From the NCBI GenBank assembly GCA_020740775.1, contig JAHEWK010000007.1, positions 2,108,001 to 2,172,000 on the forward strand: DNA of 64,000 bases, in the 5' to 3' direction. Under the pieces are notes generated by a model. The model ran no database searches. It saw only the letters and a program-made list of their open reading frames with translations, and was not told where the DNA came from. Of this stretch, positions 45,925 to 56,800 are shown one piece after another; the stretch's first letter is position 1, and the number at the start of each line of letters is the position of its first letter. Both the position numbers and the translations under genes were made by a program. This stretch comes from Ilyonectria destructans (Eukaryota > Ascomycota > Sordariomycetes > Hypocreales > Nectriaceae).

Positions 45925-46275
45925 GTGATAGACGCTAGACTTTTATAATAGTATAAGGTTCACACTATCCGAACGATCCGAACGATCAAACTTAATTCTA
46001 GCTCAACATGGGCTGTTCCTCAGTATTTAGCTCTGTTGGTCCATGCGCCCTCGGTATTTCAATGGATAGTTTAGCCTACAGGCTTCACATTCAGTTATCA
46101 CGTTCGTCTTTGGGAAGCAGGGTTGCGGAATAAATAAGATTCCTATATATACAGAAGAAGAACACCCGGCTCGTTTCATCTAGTTACAGACCCACGGATA
46201 CCAAAACATGACTCATAATGCACACTCAAGTCGTAACCTCAGAATGCCCTTCGTAGTCACTCATGAGTGAGTGAT
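45925..46275. other. intergenic, convergent 3' flanks of RidA and pectate lyase
   Basis: No gene. CCGAACGATCCGAACGATC, a short tandem CCGAACGAT duplication, lies at about 45968-45986. Confidence 0.45.
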
Positions 46276-47050
46276 TTAGCAAGTGGGCAGAGTGGACTGG
46301 CCCTTGCAGTTGGCAGTGGTGCTGACCTCCTCGCTCTTGCCGTTGCCCTTGCTGACACCCTTGAACTCCTGGCAGACCTTCTTGACGCTGGAGCCGCAAG
46401 ATCCGGAGACGTTGGAGGTGTCACCGTAGTTGGAGTTGATGCCAACCAGGTTGGAGACGCCCTTGGCCTTGACGTTCTTGATGACGACGTGGCGGGGGCC
46501 ACCGTTGTTGGTGCAGTCACCGCATCCACGGTAGAGCTTGCCGGCGTTGACGACGGTGAAGTCCTGGATAGTGACGGTTCCGCGGCCGTTGTGCTGGACA
46601 ACCTTGTCCTTGGCCTCCTGGGCACCACCGCCCTGGATCAGGACGTCACCAGTGCCGAGGGCAGAGATGGCATCTATAAGATTTAGTCAGATGAATCCGG
46701 TGAATAGTAATGTGCTAAAGCTTACCCTCGCAGACATCTCGGAACCAAACGTTCTTGAGAGTGCACTTGCCCTTGCAGTGGACACCCTCAAGCTGGTCCT
46801 TTCCAATGATGACGTTGCTCAGAGTAGCACCATCGTTCAGGATGAACACAGCGCTGTCGCTGCCGGTATCCTCATCGGTGTCGCAAGGACGGCCACGGTC
46901 GAACTCCTGGTTGCCGTAGTCCTTGGAACCGGAGATGGTGATGGGAGAAGAGTTGGACTGGATGGATCCGACTCGTGTAGGGATGTTCAAAGTCTGCGCG
47001 GAGGCAGCGGTGGCCAGGGCCAGAGTAGCGATGATCTGCTGGTAGAGCAT
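46276..47050 (-). CDS. secreted pectate lyase (PL3)
   Basis: Two exons, 47050-46726 and 46673-46276, 52-bp phase-1 intron; 240 residues. A signal peptide (MLYQQIIATLALATAASAQ) precedes TLNIPTRVGSIQSNSSPITI. The PL3 parallel beta-helix motifs follow: DRGRPCDTDEDTGSDSAVFI, LNDGATLSNVIIGKDQLEGV, HCKGKCTLKNVWFRDVCEDA, VVQHNGRGTVTIQDFTVVNA, LYRGCGDCTNNGGPRHVVI and a Cys-rich C-terminus. PL3 enzymes cleave polygalacturonate by beta-elimination with calcium. Together with PL4 it indicates pectin use. The upstream region holds three copies of a repeated element. Confidence 0.94.
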
Positions 47051-47257
47051 TTTGGAAGATGGAAAGATCTTGAGGTGAGTGAGTTGATAGAGAAGTGGAT
47101 GTTGATGGTTTGGTGAAGAAAGCAGTTGGGAGTGTAGAACCTCTTGTATTTATACGCAACTTGTAGATAGAAACCAGCTCATCGTCAACTACAATACACC
47201 GTATCTAGTTGATGGTTTCACATTAAGTTTCCGATGTTCCCTCAATACGATCATCCC

Positions 47258-47580
47258 GAGATGCTACTTGGTGGAAAAAGAAATACGGACATAGCCGACT
47301 TGGTGGTCGAGTCTCCGTTTTGCCCCCAACATCCCAGTCTTGGCGGTTGACGATGTTCACCTAGATCCTGCTTGGTGGAAAAAAGAAATAATACGGATAC
47401 TATGGGCTGACAAGGTAGTTAAGCTTTAATTTTACCTTAAAGATCCGAGCTCCCCCAGTTGCAACCCCCACCGACTCCTGCTTGGTGGAAAATACCCGTA
47501 GACCACAGTCGGCCGACGGGAATGCTAGGCTTTGTTTTTACCTTAATGATCCTAGCTGAGCGCGTTGTATGCGTACGGAA
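47258..47580. repeat. three-copy degenerate tandem repeat (about 105-110 bp) upstream of PL3 gene
   Basis: CTTGGTGGAAAA-type cores begin at 47267, 47371 and 47481. Copies 1 and 2 continue with AAGAAATAnnnCGGA; copies 2 and 3 share a later block of the form TTTTACCTTAA-GATCC-AGCT. Copies are 104 and 110 bp apart and lie 0.2-0.5 kb upstream of the pectate lyase ATG, that is, inside its likely promoter. Confidence 0.65.
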
Positions 47581-50519
47581 GCCTCCTTCACATACCCCTA
47601 ACACGCGCTTTGTTGGTGGTGAGTCGAGTTGAAACAAACTTGTTTTACAATATCGTTTTTGCGGCCACATCGGTCACAGCTATGCGATTGCGACAGCACT
47701 AGCTGAGACTAAAATCTGTAGATTTTAGATACTTCCCATCGCATTCTTGTTGAAAGGTCATTGTCAGAAGCATCGTGTTATCAATCTAAAAGGGGGTGTA
47801 AGCCCGGTGACAACACGAGCATACTATTTCCGGGATAGCTCGAGTGCCAAGGCGCCGAAACGGTTCCAATCTCGGCCTCAGTCCCGCTTGAAACTGCCTA
47901 CTACGTACAATTCGGATAGCTCCGTTACCAGGGTGGATCACCCAGCCCTCTATCACTACGACGTAGCCGCGAGCCGCCGTTCCTACACACGGTCAAGCTA
48001 CGTGTCTAGGTATTGTACTTAGAGGGTTTTGACTGAGAGGCAAAAGGGGTAGATTTGTCCAGGCACCGAAGCTTCGTCAGTGTTCGAATTTTCCGAACAC
48101 CCCGAGCAACGGTATCGAATTGCTTCCGCTTACTCAGATGATAACGGTCATAGTCTTCTCGTCCCATCCGAATGGGCGCTTAACCGGGCTGCAGAGGTTC
48201 CACATACGTCGATAGTGAAGCGGTCAGTGTCGCTATTCAAGTAGTGGTTTATTGTTTCTCCAGGAGCGGTGTGGACCACATGGAATGCATGCGGATTCTG
48301 CTCAGGATGACCTGTCAACAAGTACAGTTGTCCCAAGAATGGTGCGCTGGGGGTTACTTGTAATCTACGGTGTGACATGAAAGAAATGAGTCTGGTTGTG
48401 AAGATATAGGAGCTTAGCTAGATCCGTCACGGATGTCATACCCCGCAGGTGATTGGGGGGGTGGCTGTGATGCGCTTGAAACACACCAACCAAGGGTTAC
48501 AATTGGAGGGAGCATGTCATCGCCCTGACATGCCTCCTAACAAGGTAGCCGCTAGTGGATTGAAGACGAATCCAGCTACAGCAGGCGTTAAGGAAATTAG
48601 ATGCAAGTAGCAGGTGTGAGGAATGAAGGATGATGGTGTTGTGATGATTACGATGATAATTTCATTATCGGTACACGGGCACAAGTTCCCCCAATCCCTC
48701 GATGGAGCAAGATGGCGTGCTAGAATAACTAAATAGGAGAATTGTACATTATTTTCTACGATGAAAATAAGAGGGTAGAGACATGGTGGCTGGCATATAG
48801 GGTAGGACGGATGCAATTCGCTTCCGTGGCTCAAGGAGTCGGATTTACCTCCTATCACCGAACAAGGGCAAGCAACCACATTACTAGCATTCTAATACGA
48901 AAGCCCTAAGCTCCCGATTCTTCAAAGGACTAAATTCTGGCTCCTTGAGGCATCTGGGGTATAATCGTTTACAATTAATTTATTATCTTGGTCACAAACT
49001 TAATTTGGGCGATTACTCCTGATACTTGATGAGATAGGAGTAAATCAACAATTTGTATCGGTACTCCCTATCACTGGATCTCACAGCACGTATCATCTGT
49101 GCTGGAAGTAGTAGTTTCAATGTCGGAAAACTTCAACATTCGCCCACTCTACACCAAAGCCACGACACAGATATAAATTCGTTGCCAATGGCAGTTTATT
49201 TTAAGCCTTGTCCTAGACATGGGCCGTCATGTACGTCATCCTTGATCCCATGTAGACGTTTCGGCTCCTCGCGCCGATGTAATACTACGCAAGTTACTCC
49301 CTGGGCCGCCCGGTTCCGGATCACCTCGGATAAATGACTTCATCGCGATCTGTCACAGTTTAGTTTCGATGGATGTGGTGCCTCGGTATATCGGCGATAA
49401 ACACTACTGGTTTCACCCTAGAATATTCCACAAGATCCTTTGGCTGTCCCTGGACACGAGCAGCACGCGGTAGGGATGGCTTCGGATCTCCGGACTAAAG
49501 GCCACGCGGTGGCTTGCGGCTCTCGGCTCTCGATAGTGGTGTGCACCCTCCTCGTTTAAAGTACGTCCAAGAGGCTTTCTAGCCCGCAACGTTAATTGAA
49601 GCTGTATAATTTCACCATGCACAGCCTAATAAATGGGGGTTGGACGCGTATATTCAATCGCCTTGACCTCTCGCTATGACCCTCATGGTGACATGTTTGT
49701 CTCATGGCGACAACACATAACATGTGCGCTACCATTCGCTTGTCATTGGTCTCGTCTGCATCACCTCGGACGTATCGGGCCTAACACCGAGCTGTGGACA
49801 GGTAATAAACGTCGATGAAGAGCACCGGAGCATTGACGGGAACAGAGCCAATTGAATTGGATGTGATTACGTTAAAATGCATCACGGACCTCCATGATTC
49901 GATATTGGCCAATCTGCCCCTTTATTCGAAACGCTAGTAGGGCTCATTGCTTCTCTTTTCCTCACCATAGCTTAATCTTTATATTTAGCCTTCCCTCAGC
50001 CACCATTAGTTTCACGGGAGTATCACGGAGCCGCGACGACCACGCGCGAGTGATGATCAAGACGCGTAATCCTCTCGTATTCGAAATTCTGTCTCAAAGT
50101 GAAACCCTTATCGGAAGCACGGCAGCCATGAGAAACACGTCGGTGTTAGTGAGCCCGCTGGCAGTCCTCGGGTATCTTGGGGCGGTGCAGCTCTGTGAAG
50201 CATTGGTAGGGAGCTCCAGACATAAGGAGGCGCAAGAGACGGGCGCGTATCATCTTACGCGTCATCGTCGAGATTGGTGCCGCAAATCTCGACTGCCGGA
50301 CCCGCTCATTGCAGATCTGTGAAATCTAGTTGCGAGCTCAACCGAGCGACTCTTCTAACGCCGACAGGGCTGTGCCAAGCATTGGATATATAATATTCAA
50401 TGCCAAGACAGTGGATTTACATGTTCCAATCTGCCCATTATCCATTTGCAACTGTGTGTCTTGTTCTGGTTTAATGAAGCATATCATTAGAAGTTTTGTT
50501 CAACGCCCGGTTGCAGAAA
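47581..50519. other. long intergenic stretch, no gene recognised
   Basis: About 2.9 kb with scattered short frames (76-142 codons) that show no domain, splice context or codon bias. The right end is the promoter of the MFS transporter. Unannotated RNAs cannot be excluded. Confidence 0.45.
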
Positions 50520-52253
50520 ATGTCCCTTTTTATGTCTCGGCCGCAGGACGACGAGTACCCTTTGACCGACAATCCGAACCACTCGTACATTTTGAGCACG
50601 TCTTCGTTGAACACGCCTGTCAATGGATCAATAACCCAGAGTGGCTACAACTCCGGAGACGAGACGGCGGCAGAATCCGAACCGAACCGACCTCTACCGA
50701 GCGACGTTGATATTGAGGCGAGGATCCATCATGCCAAGACCGACGAGCCGCCCTATCACGTCTTTTCGAAGCGCCAAAAGTGGAATTTTGTCTACCTTGT
50801 TTCCTTGGCAGGCTCATTTTCTCCACTATCGTCCAATATCTACTTCCCCGCGATAAACACAATATCATTGGAATTGGGAGTCGGCGAGTCTCTCATTGCA
50901 TTGACAATCACGGTATACATGGTTGTCCAGGGCATAGCTCCGTCAATATTTGGTGCCGTGTCGGATACCAGTGGCCGCCGCCTCACATTCGCCATTGTTC
51001 TCACCATATATACTGCAGCAAATCTGGCTCTAAGTTTCACTGCAAACTATCCAATGCTGCTTGCCTTGCGGGGCCTGCAGGCGGCAGGCTCTGCTGCAAC
51101 TATCAGCATCAGCACGGGTGTCATCGCCGACATGGCTTCTCCAAGTGAACGGGGGAGCTTTATTGGAACAAACGCTGGCATAAGGTATGTGGAAGCAGCG
51201 GTCGCACAAGAAAACAGGCGCTGACCTAGTTGCAGAATGATGGGCCAAGCGATTGGACCTGTTATTGGCGGTCTTCTTAACAGTGCATGGGGTTTCAGAA
51301 GCATCTTTTGGATGCTGTTTGCCTTTAGCCTCTTAGTTCTCATTCTTTTGCTGGTCTTCTTGCCGGAGACGCAGCGAAAGATAGCTGGCAATGGCAGCAT
51401 TCCCCTTGCAGGTTTTCACAAGGCGTGGATCTACTACCTCCGCCCGCCAAAAGAATGGGCCAACTCCGACAAGCCCGAAAAGTCCAACATGCCGCCGTTT
51501 TCATTACAAAAAATTATCGTTCCGCTGAAATATGTCGTTGAAAAGGATATATTTGTCCTCCTGTCCTGGGGTGCACTCGTTTACGCACTTTGGAGCATGG
51601 TGACCTCGTCCACCACGACGGTGCTGTTGCGGACCTTTCCAGACCTGAAGCAGTGGGAAATTGGCCTCTGCTTCCTCCCCAATGGATTCGGGTGTGTTTT
51701 CGGGTCTCTTATCACTGGGCGGCTGTTGGATAAAAGCTTCAAGCAGGTCGAGGCTCGATACAAGGAGGAGCACGGCTTGGAATCCGTCAATGTCAAGGCC
51801 AACAACGACTTTCCGATTGAGCACGCACGGCTTCCATTGATGCCCTACTTCAGTGTCGCCTTCATTGTCGCGATGGGGCTCTACGGTCCCAGCTACGAGT
51901 TCAATGATCTGCGCAGGAATTTTTCTGGTAACCTGGTCGCGTCCCTGGGCCTGCAATTCTTTATCGCATTCACAGCCACGGCTATTTTTAACATCAACTC
52001 TACCATGTTGGTCGATTGCTTCCCTGACGGCGCTGGCGGAGCTACGGCTACGAACAACCTGTTCCGCTGTCTCCTTGGGGCCGTTGGAGTCAGTGTTATC
52101 CAGCCGTTGATCGACGCAGTCAAGATCAGAAATGCGTTCCTGATTCTAACGGCAGTGGTTACACTCTTTTCGCCGCTTGTGTGGGTGCAATGGAAGTACG
52201 GTCGGAAATGGCGGCTGGAGAGGGAGCGGAAGGCCGCATTATCGGCGCAATGA
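50520..52253 (+). CDS. MFS drug:H+ antiporter (DHA1-type) transporter
   Basis: Two exons, 50520-51184 and 51236-52253, 51-bp phase-2 intron; 560 residues (548 if the ATG at 50532 is used). A hydrophilic N-tail of about 90 residues ends at HVFSKRQKWNFVYLVSLAG. Helix 1 has FSPLSSNIYFPAINTIS; motif A-like GAVSDTSGRRLTF; the antiporter motif C region is NAGIRMMGQAIGPVIGGLLN across the splice; and a long central loop carries YLRPPKEWANSDKPEKSN. The layout matches fungal multidrug/dityrosine-type exporters. It is followed on the same strand by a regulator, so inducible export of a toxic or secreted metabolite is plausible; the substrate is unknown. Confidence 0.9.
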
Positions 52254-52872
52254 GAGAGCAAGAGAGTCAGTGGCGTAGAAAATGTCTCAGGGCACTTTCC
52301 GGTAGTACAGTGCCCCCGTCAAAGCAGGTGGCACAGACTTGATAAAATGAATTTAGATAGCGAAAAGGTTAGATCTCGGAGGGAATATAGATTATAGAAA
52401 GAATTGATGATGGGCAATATTGTCTAATTACGGGTCGAGGTCGCTCAATCTAGATGTAGCGTCGGTAATGGTGAGTACAGTGGTTCGTGAATACTGGCCT
52501 GGAATGTCTCAATCCATTTGGCTTGGAGACAATAATTAAAAGTCACCTATGCAATATGGCGATCTTTGTATATGTGAGACACGCAATTTACTCCCGCACG
52601 TGCTCACCTGACCTCTGATCCAGGCCAAGACTTGAGTTCATCCACCAAACGCTCCCCTGCTTTTGTGACGTGACTCGGTCATCCCGGCGATCCGCTACGA
52701 ACGAGCGAATGAGACTCACAGGAACACGAAAAATAACCACATCCAGACTAGTGCAGGGGATGAGAAGACCGCTATTCCGAGATCCTAGCACCTTAGAGCC
52801 GAGCGGTGCACTATGTAATATGAACCGGACAAACCCCCGAAAAGGGAGATTTGTGCATCGCATGCCGTCGCA
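52254..52872. promoter_or_regulatory. promoter region of the Zn2Cys6/AT-hook regulator
   Basis: 619 bp between the transporter stop and the regulator ATG. A GTGA/TCAC-rich part occurs at 52595-52680. No gene supported. Confidence 0.4.
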
Positions 52873-54224
52873 ATGGTCGCACCACCACCAGACAAAGCAA
52901 TTGATGGCGGCAAACTGTCGAGGACGTCGCATCAAAAGTCTCGCGCAGGTTGCAAAATCTGCAAGCAGAGAAGGATCAAAGTACGGCAATGACCTCTCGA
53001 GCTAGATTACGATCCTAACTACGGCCATAGTGTGACGAGACTCAGCCAAAATGTCTTAATTGCATCGCGTTCGGCGTCGAGTGCAGTTACACTCAACTCC
53101 CGCCTTCTGTTACTCAAGTAAAACCGACATTATTCATCAACAATGCACCTGGTATGAAAAAAAGGCGTGGGCGACCTAGGCGGAATTGGCCAGAGAATAA
53201 TGCTTCCGCGAACAAGGAAGCCTCGACACCTGCTCCGAGACTGGAGCTCATGTCGAACTCCTTTCGGTCTTACGCCTCCAGGAACATTATAGATTTTCAC
53301 CTATTGAAACACTACATTACTGGTGCCAGCGACTTCTCCGCGACAGGCTCGCGGGAAGAATCCATCGCTCGCGTTCGGGTCCGGCAATTGGGATTTTCTC
53401 ACCCCTTTGTCCTTGACTTCGTGCACTGCCTCAGTGCGCTGCACCTGGCTCGTCTCCAGCCACATAGACGACGCTGCTACCATGATCTCGCTGGGCAATA
53501 CTCTTCCTCTGGACTAAAGAGTCTCGCTGGAGTCTTGCACCGCGTTGATATAGACAACTGCCATGCCATCTTTGCCGCTGCTGTCTTTGTGTGTTTCAAC
53601 GCCCTCGCTCAAGGTCCGATGCCGGGGGAATACCTACTCTTCAACGAGAGTAGCCCAGCAATCTGGTTTCAACTAGTGAAGGGAGTCAAATCAATCATTC
53701 GGAAATTTGGCTCTAGTCACATTTTCTCTGGGCCTTTGGAGAGCCTCTCGACGGGTGAGTGTGGGGTGGTGGCCAAAGGTCTTTTGCAGCTAGATTGGCT
53801 CGTTCACTTCCAAGAGCTACGCGAGGCAATTGCGTCTTCCGACGATCTCAATAAGTTGCTGAATTTGGAGACACTAAGCAGCTTGTGGCTGTGCTTCGAG
53901 GCGACTTGGGATTCTGCGAGTGGCGCCTATCGAGCCGATACCAATGCTAAACTGGCATTCATCTGGGTTTATCACCTAAACGACGACTTTGTACTTCAAT
54001 TACAAGAGAAGAAGCCATTTCCTCTCCTAATATTTGCATACTTTGCGGTCCTGATGAGAACTTTGGGATCCGTTTGGTTCATCTCGGGTTGGCCACAGCA
54101 CATAATCGTTGGGATCCGTAGCTTGATTCGGGAGGAGTATTCCTATTTGATGCAGTGGCCATTGGACGTGGCAGGGAGATCGGAAGTAACGGATGAGATG
54201 AATAAAGCGCATGCAGATATCTGA
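52873..54224 (+). CDS. Zn2Cys6 transcription factor with AT-hook-like motif
   Basis: Two exons, 52873-52980 and 53031-54224, with a 50-bp intron that splits the zinc cluster (phase 0, branch CTAACT); 433 residues. Spliced reading: CKICKQRRIKC, DETQPK, CLNCIAFGVEC, the C6 consensus. At residues 78-86 KKRRGRPRR is an AT-hook-like minor-groove binding core, unusual so close to a C6 cluster. The rest matches the shorter fungal regulator family with FHLLKHYITGASDF, HPFVLDFVHCLSALHLARLQ and a C-terminal helical domain. ATG chosen because it precedes the basic KSRAGCKIC segment. It lies directly after the DHA1 transporter and is a candidate controller of it. Confidence 0.87.
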
Positions 54225-54422
54225 CAGTGATGGCAGCCTGGCCCCACTGCCAATACTTGAAGCGAGTATTGAGAAAATGAGTCAAGCAAACGAAATGAGC
54301 GGTACAGATGACGGACTCGGCAGCGTGGCAATTACCGATATGCAGGTTGGCGACAGTGACCGCGCGGACATGATTTGCAACTTCAACGGCCGCGAATATC
54401 CGTGTACATATTCCCCAGTTCC

Positions 54423-55068
54423 TCAACTGAGAGCGATTAATACCCAAATGGACCGCGACGTCGCATCAAGGACCGACTTATTCATCTTCTTGGCCGTGGT
54501 TAATCTGCTGACATGATCAATGATCACCGCGACGACTGCGGGGTGTTTCCGAAGAAGCCGTTCAAGACCGGCATCATACCAGTGGGAAGTTTCATAATCC
54601 CCAAGGGAGGAACTCCAGTATCCAGTGAGAGTCTCTATGATCTGGCCTATAAGTGAAGCGAGAGTTTCGCTGACGCGGGTGTAAATTATTATAGACACCA
54701 AGCACTTCCTGTGCTAAATCAATAATAATGGTTGCTGGTAACTTGGTCATGAGGATTTCTCTAGGAATCTTAAACACAGCCGGTTGTTCAACAAGAACCT
54801 TTGCGACAGGTGTGTAGTTGTATCGGTAGTGGAAGTCATAGTCGGAGTTTCGTCCATCCACGGTCGCCTTCTGCCATGCTCGCACTATGTAGGGACTAAC
54901 CGTGGTAGCACAATGTGCTATACCTTGTTCGTTATAGTTCAGAGCCAGAAAAGAGCCGTAGATGTTGTCGAAGAACGATGGGCCGGCGGCGGCGGGGACG
55001 AGGCGGGGATGGGATGAGGGGATGCGGGGCTCGGCCGATCTAGTGGAGAGGCGGCATAATTGCCACAA
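54423..55068 (-). CDS. unrecognised protein, two exons, 5' end unresolved
   Basis: A 123-codon open stretch (55068-54699) joins through a 52-bp intron (GTGTCT...TTATAG, phase 1) to a 74-codon stretch ending at 54423. The joined reading is smooth: LAQEVLG then QIIETLTGYWSSSLGDYE, SHWYDAGLERLLRKHPAVVA, VIIDHVSRLTTAKKMNKSV. Recognisable features are only weakly hydrophobic helices; I know no family for it. No in-frame ATG lies upstream of FFDNIYGSFLALNYNEQG, so either a further 5' exon exists in the 120 bp before the divergent MBL gene, or the gene is damaged. The function is unknown. Confidence 0.35.
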
Positions 55069-55191
55069 TTGACAGGCACTTATTTAGGAATTCCCTCAGC
55101 GTCCCAATACTTAACTCAAATCAGCAACATTCCATACGAATAATGAAAGATTGGTTTGGAGATTCTTCGATACCATCTTTTCACGTACATC

Positions 55192-56367
55192 ATGTGCCTC
55201 GTCCATCGCCCTTCCGGTGTCAGCGCCGGTGCGGCTGCACGAAAGAATCCTCCTGCGGAACCTGGTACCTGCTTCTCCATCTCCAAGCTGAACTCGACCA
55301 CATTCTTGGTAATCGAAGAGGATAAATGGGACGAGAACCCTTTCATCTATGTTAAGACGTATCCATCTACCCTTGTAATTGTCGATACAGGCTCCGGAGG
55401 CATTACCAGAAACCCAGATGCCCAGCTCACGTCTCTCAAAGCATTTCTAGAGACGTGCTCGCTAGCCGTCAACGATAACAAGCCCCTGAACCCTGGCGGA
55501 GTGAAGAGCTACACAGTCATATGCACCCATTGCCACTTCGACCATATCGGTAAGTCTATTTGACCTTTGTGCATCACAGCTTACTCACAGCCGTGAAGGG
55601 GGAGTCCCCCTATTCGCCGTGGAAGACAGAACAGCTGTCTGGGCAAGCGGAAAGGATAGAGACTTCATTGAGGGACCGGATCGTTTGCCGACGACATCTC
55701 TCTGTCGCTATGTTGGCATGCAGACACCGGAGTACAAGGTGACACACTGGGCCAGTGATGGCCAGCACGTTGTTGACAGTGCAGGCGAAGACCTCGGCCT
55801 GGTCATTTATCAGACACCTGGCCATACTCCAGACGAACTCGCTTTATGGGACCCGCAAGAAAGAGTCCTGTTTGCAGGCGATACAATCTACGAGTGGTAC
55901 CCCATCTTATTCCCGCCAGAGGGTGACCTTATCTTATACAGCGAGACCTTGGGAAAGCTCAGGAGCCTAGTTGAAGGATGGAATAAGGACATGAGTAAGG
56001 ATCACTCTCCCAATAGATCGTGAAGATGGATAACTAACATTGCAAAGCAACTTCCACAGACGCCGTATCACGCCGTGTGACGCTGGCGTGCGGCCATCTT
56101 ACAAAGGAAGGAGATGCCGCACAATTGCTCTCAGACGCCGATTCCTTCTTATACCGCATTACTCAGGGAGACGTGGAGCCGAGAGACGCCGGCATAGATA
56201 AATACGGGTTGACAGAGCCCCGGGAAGGAGGCACGCCTGGAGGCGATCAACTGGAGATTTATGGAGACGAAGGAAGCCAGGTTTCATTCATGGGACCAAG
56301 AGTGCAATTTTCCAGACTTAGGGAGAGTGCATCCACAGTTGAAGCGCTACGACAACGCTGCTTGTAG
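55192..56367 (+). CDS. metallo-beta-lactamase-fold hydrolase
   Basis: Three exons, 55192-55549, 55599-55994 and 56060-56367; 353 residues. The metal motif is ICTHCHFDHIGG (HxHxDH), completed by the first splice. Other MBL elements are STLVIVDTGSGG, YQTPGHTPDELALW (third metal His), RVLFAGDTIYEWYP (bridging Asp) and TLACGHLTKEGDA (last His). Introns are 49 and 65 bp with consistent phases (1, 1). Fungal members of this subgroup hydrolyse lactones or thioesters and often sit in secondary-metabolite or detoxification clusters. An alternative start at 55143 is out of frame. Near an exporter and a regulator; substrate unknown. Confidence 0.88.
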
Positions 56368-56800
56368 ACAGCTCTAGGACTGAGATGTAGAAAAATGAAA
56401 ATCTATCTGGTACCGTTCATGCCCTGGATTAAAATACCTAATGTGTAAAGTTCTTGAAGCCAATTCTTAAATATCCACAACGCTGTAGGGCTCATGAGCT
56501 GTTTAATAACTAGTCCCTAGATATTCTTTCGGTTCGTGTCGGAATAAGACTTCCGTCTCGGATTACATTCTAGTCTGACGCTTGGTAACGAGCTCCTGAT
56601 TTCGGGCGAACCTTTCTATGCAACTAGTTAATCAGGCATTGGTTCTTATAATACTCAAGCGCAATGCAGGGGGATGTGAGTAACTTGCATCTGACTCCAG
56701 GGAGACGCAAATAAAACGCCCATCTTAACCCCTCACACTTCGTACTACAGGATAAGTAACATGTATATATATGTACACTATGTACGATTCTACGGACTGT
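56368..56800. other. intergenic, convergent 3' flanks of MBL and AzgA genes
   Basis: No gene. A short TATATATATG run at 56763-56772 lies near the AzgA 3' end. Confidence 0.45.

Noticed and set aside
46257..47116. Opposite-strand long frames over the pectate lyase gene
   Set aside because: Low-complexity Thr/Ser/Val-rich readings antisense to a well-supported PL3 gene.
47258..47580. CRISPR-like array suggested by the spaced repeats
   Set aside because: Cores are only about 12 bp, three copies, 104-110 bp apart and degenerate, in a eukaryotic promoter.
48148..48378. 76-codon minus-strand frame in the long spacer
   Set aside because: Too short and without family resemblance; treated as chance.
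49894..50322. 142-codon plus-strand frame upstream of the MFS exporter
   Set aside because: No domain, start context or splice support; composition is not coding-like.
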